Source: Xylogone sp. PMI_703 (taxonomy: Eukaryota > Ascomycota > Leotiomycetes). Taken from it: a DNA stretch of 64,000 bases. How positions within the stretch are numbered: position 1 is the first letter of the stretch; every line of letters starts with the position of its first letter. A program made the translations under genes and the position numbers. The notes under the pieces are model-generated. The model did not search any database, was not told the DNA's origin, and saw only the letters and a program-made list of their open reading frames with translations. Positions 58,901-64,000 of the stretch are shown here, in pieces. Where the stretch lies: NCBI GenBank assembly GCA_021399445.1, contig JAJTUQ010000005.1, forward strand, positions 3,658,001 to 3,722,000, read 5' to 3'.

Positions 58901-61137
58901 CTGCCAGCGTCTCACGTTGCCTCTTGACCCAGAGCGACGCCGATCAGGACATCTAAAAGTCCCCAAATCCCAAACAAGAAGCTACCAAGCGTACATAGTC
59001 CCGTGCAGTACCCGTACTGTGAGACAGGCGCGGCAGCATCGACCTACCCGCACTCCCCTCCTCGTCGCGTATCGTATCCAGAATCACCTCTTCACGTACG
59101 CTATCGCTATGCGACTCACAGTAATTTGATGCACCTTCAGCCGAAGTCTTCCTTCTCCCTCTGTGTGCCGCAGCCCACTCAGCATGAGTCCTTGCTTCTT
59201 CAATATGGCATAACAGCATCGCAGTCATGCAAGACCCGGGGTGATGCCGAGCGACGATGGAGGGGGAAGAGCAGAAAGGTGCTGCAGTGCAGCTTCTAGC
59301 GCCCACCCCTTCCGTGAATCCAATCTTACACGGGGGATTCTGCAAAGTGAGATGTGATCAGTGTACACGGGTGCGACGTATGCGGCGCACGGAGACATGA
59401 AGAGGGAACAGACAATGTCTCTAACCGGGCCCGTGATGCTACACAGTACGGTACAAGTGCCTCTTGACGGTTCTCTCGTCACGGGCATCCCAAGTGTCCA
59501 GTACACACAGTAACTACTTACAAAGCTCCTCAGTGAGACAACTCACCACTTGCTCCGGAGACGAACAGGCTGATGATCCACCGATTCCTCAGTAGCCTTA
59601 TCCGACTTGTCACATTGGGCGAAGCTTGATTTGTGCTTGCTGTTGCCATGTTGCCAGTTTGCTGTTGCTTCTGTGACCTTTCTTTTTCCGTACAGCTGTA
59701 GGTTACCCTTTTTCCCAGCTCGCTGGACCTGTCAGCGGCCCCGTCGCCTTTGTACGACGCCGCGCTGGCCCACTATGACGGCAGACGGCCCTTTATCAGT
59801 GGTGGTCCCCTTGTCTCCTTCCGGGCCCTTCTAAGCCTTATCCTCCGCATTCCATCTGTTATCTATTCGCCGAAAGCCTGGGCGGTGCAGGGCTGAGCTG
59901 ATTGCTTTCGTACACGGGGAATCACTATCACCACACGTTTGCCTCTGTCTTCTCTGCATCCTGCCTTCACCTTCGTGCTATGGGTTGATTGCCCGCCAGA
60001 CAGCATATTATGGCATTTCCAATATTGAGTCCCCACTTACCCCACTGTGGATGGTTACGTGTGGATATAAATCAATGCAGCAATTATGGTACGTACTGTA
60101 CATCAGTAGTGGGAAATGGTACGGTCGTGGTAATGCAAGGCAACATGCGCGCCGGTGGAGAGGAGCTCTCTGGACCAGGTGGCTCAATTGCACCCGCGCT
60201 GAGAAAGTGCTCGCAGCATTACGGCTGCTACTGGACTCTGTACCGTGGTTTGCGTGTGGAGATAGAGGGTCGAAGCCTCCTTAAAAATACGGAGCCAGAC
60301 ATCCACCACGCCTACTCCGTACCTATGGCTGCGACGCATCGATGCTACCAGTCTAGGCCTTCGCGCTGGGCAGTAAACCATATTGCAACTTCGGTATCTT
60401 TTATCACTTCTATTTTACGTCTTACGTACCTGGGCTGATCATTCAGTCGACAAAAGCCAAACGAAGTCTAGATTTACATGCCGTACAAGAGGGAAACTGC
60501 AGGCCCTCACCGCCCTTTTCCGTCTCAACCGTTCAACTCACCTCACTCATATAAGGCCACACTACCACCAGCCACTTGGGACCGCCGTTTGGATATCCAC
60601 TCGCTAATTAATCGAATCGACGTGCGCCGTCATCTGACTGGAGAAGGCTGGTTAGGTCAGCAAAAAGAGACGTGGGGTCCGCGTCTTGATCCAGGTGGTT
60701 CGAGTCGCTGGCCTCCATTTGAGCTAGGTTCCTGCTTAAAACCCCCCTTTGGTCCATCCACTCCGCCTCATGGCTTGCCTCCTCTGCACTGTACTACTCT
60801 CTTGAGTCCAGACCATTCCCAAGAAGGCCGCTGTGCATGCAGGACAGGGGAAAACATGCCAGGGAACCGAGGAGAGCATAATAGCTTGTGGGGGAAACGA
60901 GAGGAGCTTGCTCCATCTCCAAAGCCTCGGGTAGATCCCGGATTGTCAATGGTTAAACGTGTTCGTCGCTCAAAGCAACTCCAGCCTCGTCAGAAAAGAG
61001 AGGCGAATCGATCGACAGGTCTCGATTGTCAATCGTTTGCTCCATTCTAGCGTGCTGCAGATAAATTGGGGGCGCTGAATAGATGACACTGAACACAGCT
61101 CCGATGATCACCTGTAAGTCACCAAATTCAGACCTTC
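55998..61137. other. 5.1-kb GC-richer region without a convincing gene
   Basis: Upstream of the minus-strand disordered-protein gene and downstream of the Zn2Cys6 gene. Many long ORFs exist on both strands (for example 56322-57176 minus, 57375-58010 plus, 58096-58656 plus, 60478-61050 plus). They overlap, lack domains and have erratic composition, as expected in GC-rich noncoding DNA. The region holds a (TTGGTC)n-like run near 56081-56098, a T14 tract, a GA-repeat near 58832-58844 and many GTAC motifs after 57850. Likely contents are a long 5' UTR, promoter elements or noncoding RNA, but none is demonstrable. Confidence 0.5.
56679..56692. repeat. Poly-T tract (T14)
   Basis: A 14-base T run within a broader pyrimidine-rich stretch (56641-56700), about 0.7 kb upstream of the disordered-protein start. 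On the minus strand it reads as poly-A. Confidence 0.85.
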
Positions 61138-63362
61138 TCATAGCTCTTCAGCCCAGGTCCCGGTCATGGTTGCCCAGAGGTCATGATATCTTGGTGTATA
61201 TGCTACATTCGAACTCTCCGAGTTACCGCTATACGTCCCAGCTGGCGAAGCTCCCCACACCGGACTTGACTCCTCTTTCTTCTCGAAATAAGGCCTCATG
61301 CCGGGTTCGAACATCGGGCACCGGCCCTTTGCGTCACCCACCGCAACTCCATTCTCGGTGACGAAACTGCCGGGCCTGATCTTACTCACTCGGCGCTCAT
61401 ATGATTGCTTCACACTGCTCACCAGTTTCCTAAAGATGAAAAGTGAATCCGGGGGCTTCTTACCCACGTCTGATTCTTCATAGGAGGTGAGGGTACCGAA
61501 ACGGTAACACAGGCAGTCGAGGTACATCCCTAACGGTATGCTCTGTCTCGTGGTATCCGGATCCCAGTTCTTTTCTGCAGCCATGAGAAACGTGAGACGA
61601 GAGGCAACGAGTACTGCTAAGACCATTGATGACCATTGTCCCACAGTAAACTCCCAGTAATGCGACTCAGGCACTGAGAGCAGATACTCAAAAAAGCGTT
61701 TCACTGCCTGCTGGCAGCAGTACATGTGGGACACCTGGGATGGCGTGGCAGCCGTTACAGCTATGGGCTCGGGACGTTGGTACGGCCGGTGCACGAATCC
61801 TAGCCGATGGCTGTAGACACAGATACCGACGAAGCGGTCTGCCATGGCAGCAACAGCTGGAGATTGTTAGTAATATAACATGCCAGTTACAGGGGTAAGG
61901 AAGATATTACGATGTGACATGACGTCTGTGGGAGTAGACTTCCTCCATTCTTCTAACTCGCTTTGCAGCAGCTCAACATTGATATCTGCGTACAGAGAGT
62001 TCATGTCGGAATCATCTGGAGACTTTATGGACACATAATGGTACATCTTTTCTGCAATGAGCTGCAGCTTGATGAGGGAAATAGGCACCGTGCCGAAGCC
62101 ATCTTTTAGGAGCGACCGGCAGTGATATTCTAGAACATCCATGTCTTGCAGCACCTTGGGTTTTCCGAAGCCAGTTGACATACTACATTCTTATTAGCCA
62201 ATTCATCACAGTATGCAGATATTAGAAGGTTAGCTAACATAGATGATAGATAGTAACAGCCTAGATACGCCAATCTCGCCGTCGTGCTGAAAGTATTATT
62301 CTCAATAAGGCCATCCATCCTCACGCCCGTGAAAGAATTCATGCTCGGATCTTCGCGATCGAGGCCAAGATCCACTGTGAGGCTGACTGCAACATTCAAA
62401 TACATAAACGCCTGGTTATATTTGGGTTTGGTATAAAATGGATACCTGGACCACATTATTAATAATACTGTATCTTATACGCATGCCATCAAAGTACCTA
62501 CCATGCCAGGTATATCAGCACTCCTTGGAGATAGTCGAGGCTCTTTTCCTCTTCGCAAATGACCTTGGAGCTTAAGACTCGTTTAAATTCATGCTCTAAC
62601 TGATGCCGCAGCAGAGGATCTCTATAAGCCGCGGTTGTCAAGATGGACAGTAACAAGAATGGAGAAGTTCGGGCGAGTGACTGAACCGTGGCTTCGGGTG
62701 GGATGACAACAAATGGGAAATAAATACATTGATGTCGATATATAGCAAGTAGTCTACGGGCTTCGTCCATAGTAACCGTGTGCTTTTCAATTGCACCAGG
62801 AGGCTTGAATGCACCTGAGATAGCTTCTCTTTTGCAAACTGGATCGTCTTCAATAGGAGATGTTTCATCTTCATCAAAGATACGAGAATGATAGTTGTCG
62901 AGATGTTCCAGAATTTCAGCAGAGTTGGGATAAGGTACGCCAGGAAGCTTTATTGAGATTTCCGGTACGGCTTCTGAAGTTTGTACATGGCTAGCAAATA
63001 TTTAAGTTAGTACGCGCCTTTATATTAAACTATAAGCTATATAGTAATATTCCTCCTTTCAAGGATGACGATACTTACGATGCACCGGCTGGGGCCCTTT
63101 TTGGTCGTGCTTTAGCTCTAACAGAGCACTGACTATCGGTTTGCTCGCACCTGTTGATTTTCGAAAAATGGATATGTCAGCTTTTCCTTATCTTCAAGTT
63201 GCATCTTGTATTATAAGACCGTGATAGGAATCAGTTCAATGTATCTGAAGCAACTCACCTACGGCAAGCCGAATGACCAGCTACAAATACACAACGGCTC
63301 TTCGTCGCTCGGCATGTCTCACATGCTTTCGAGGTCCTCAGTCTCGGCTGAGCTTCCTTCAT
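61138..63362 (-). CDS. Zn2Cys6 fungal-specific transcription factor (hand-built six-exon model)
   Basis: Exons 63362-63259, 63150-63079, 62990-62502, 62445-62239, 62182-61911 and 61856-61138 total 1863 nt, giving 620 residues; all five introns keep frame. The Zn2Cys6 DNA-binding domain spans exons 1 and 2 with Cys at residues 14, 17, 24, 33, 36 and 43 (C-X2-C-X6-C-X8-C-X2-C-X6-C). A basic linker (RAKARPKRAP) follows. The middle domain starts near MDEARRLLAIYRHQCIYFPF and has TTAAYRDPLLRHQLEHEFKR, WYPFYTKPKYNQAFMYLNVA, VSLTVDLGLDR and ARLAYLGCYYLSSIMSTGFG. This is the pattern of the fungal_trans regulatory domain. The model is supported by the restored WYPFYTKP and LSSIMSTGFGKP junctions. Target genes cannot be inferred, as no metabolic cluster lies nearby in the window. 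Confidence 0.85.
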
Positions 63363-63759
63363 GGTCTCTGTAGAACGGTTTTCCGTGCCGAGGCAAAGTT
63401 GAGGTTGCCGTTATTCAAATATTCAGTGACTATTCTCCTGTATACTACCAGTAATTTTCAATCGCAATTTCCTCTTTGTCTTGAGGGATCTGGATATAAA
63501 AGAGGGTTCGCAGGATGAAATATAGATCCGGTCGGAAGTAGCCCAGGAGTATGTATATCCGAGCCAATCACAAATAGCAAATCTAACGCGTTGACCATGT
63601 ATAAACTCGCTGCTGATCAATATATGCACTTGAGTTACCTCTACAGTATGAGTTTGAGAGATATAAATCTTTCTGAACGCTCAATAAAATTATGTCATTT
63701 CACAGATAACTGGCCAATGAGGAGACTCCTTTCTATGTTCTCTAGAGGATAGTCAAAGA
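63363..63759. promoter_or_regulatory. Promoter of the Zn2Cys6 gene and 3' flank of the next gene
   Basis: About 400 bp, AT-rich. Small ORFs here (63273-63518 plus, 63423-63629 minus) lack motifs. Confidence 0.45.
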
Positions 63760-64000
63760 TCATGAGAGCCAAAAATCGGCAACGCATGCTCGGTGATCAG
63801 AGAGGAAAACGCCATCATCAAAGCAGTTTGCCAGCACCGCATATGAAGAAATGTGAGGCGATTCATTCTGTCTAGCAAAGATAAAGTCGATCCTACTCGG
63901 TGTATTATCCACGTATCCGAATGAAGTGTATGTCATTTCATTTCCATATCGTTTATCCTTTGGTATCAATGTGCAAACATCCACCATGCCGGAATCAATT
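63760..64000 (-). CDS. Endonuclease/exonuclease/phosphatase-family protein, C-terminal part
   Basis: An open frame entering from the right edge (the frame is open at 64000) and ending at 63760. The visible 79 or so residues contain TYTSFGYVDNTPSRIDFIFA, then NCFDDGVFLSDHRACVADFW. The RIDFIF strand and the terminal SDHR motif, with the catalytic Asp-His pair, are hallmarks of the DNase I/EEP fold that includes sphingomyelinase-like, inositol-phosphatase-like and nuclease members. Substrate cannot be told from this fragment. The ATG at 63987 is probably internal, since a complete EEP domain is about 250-300 residues. Confidence 0.8.
   Translation of the reverse strand, partial: IDSGMVDVCTLIPKDKRYGNEMTYTSFGYVDNTPSRIDFIFARQNESPHISSYAVLANCFDDGVFLSDHRACVADFWLS

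Overview
The window looks like chromosomal DNA of a filamentous ascomycete (Pezizomycotina). The genes carry short introns (about 43-200 nt) with GTAAGT/GTATGT-type donors and CTAAC-like branch points. The housekeeping genes are recognisably fungal (MDM34, COQ11, YAF9, RIO1, SMC3), and the accessory families (HET, DUF6590, Zn2Cys6, long disordered coiled-coil proteins) are typical of this group. The family mix suggests Leotiomycetes, but this is an inference and not proven here.

Layout. 1-4 kb: a broken HET-domain gene running off the left edge, then a two-exon proline-rich protein gene. 4.7-17.7 kb: a compact housekeeping block with a putative mitochondrial protein, SYF2 (splicing), COQ11 (ubiquinone), YAF9 (YEATS chromatin reader), IPK1 (inositol phosphate kinase), MDM34 (ERMES) and an ENT nucleoside transporter. 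Several neighbours are divergent pairs that share promoters. 18.3-19.9 kb: an F-box-like gene split by one in-frame TGA. 19.9-28 kb: an AT-rich, gene-poor island with decayed coding relics and one apparently intact, three-exon small secreted Cys/Thr-rich protein gene (24771-25363), which is easy to miss because no single ORF covers it.

28-39 kb: two successive copies of a divergent gene pair, each with a coiled-coil protein gene (minus strand) and a DUF6590 gene (plus strand). The copies have diverged strongly but are clearly homologous, so this looks like an old segmental duplication. 40.7-43.9 kb: a large unrecognised coiled-coil protein. 44.3-50.2 kb: RIO1 and SMC3 share a 360-bp promoter holding two ACGCGT boxes. 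50.7-56 kb: small or disordered proteins of unknown function. 56-61 kb: 5.1 kb of GC-richer sequence without a convincing gene. 61.1-63.4 kb: a six-exon Zn2Cys6 transcription factor. The right edge holds the C-terminal end of an endonuclease/exonuclease/phosphatase-family protein.

Gene models with introns were built by hand from splice signals, reading-frame continuity and conserved motifs. Exon coordinates are given in the evidence. No transfer RNA, ribosomal RNA, CRISPR array or intact transposon was seen.
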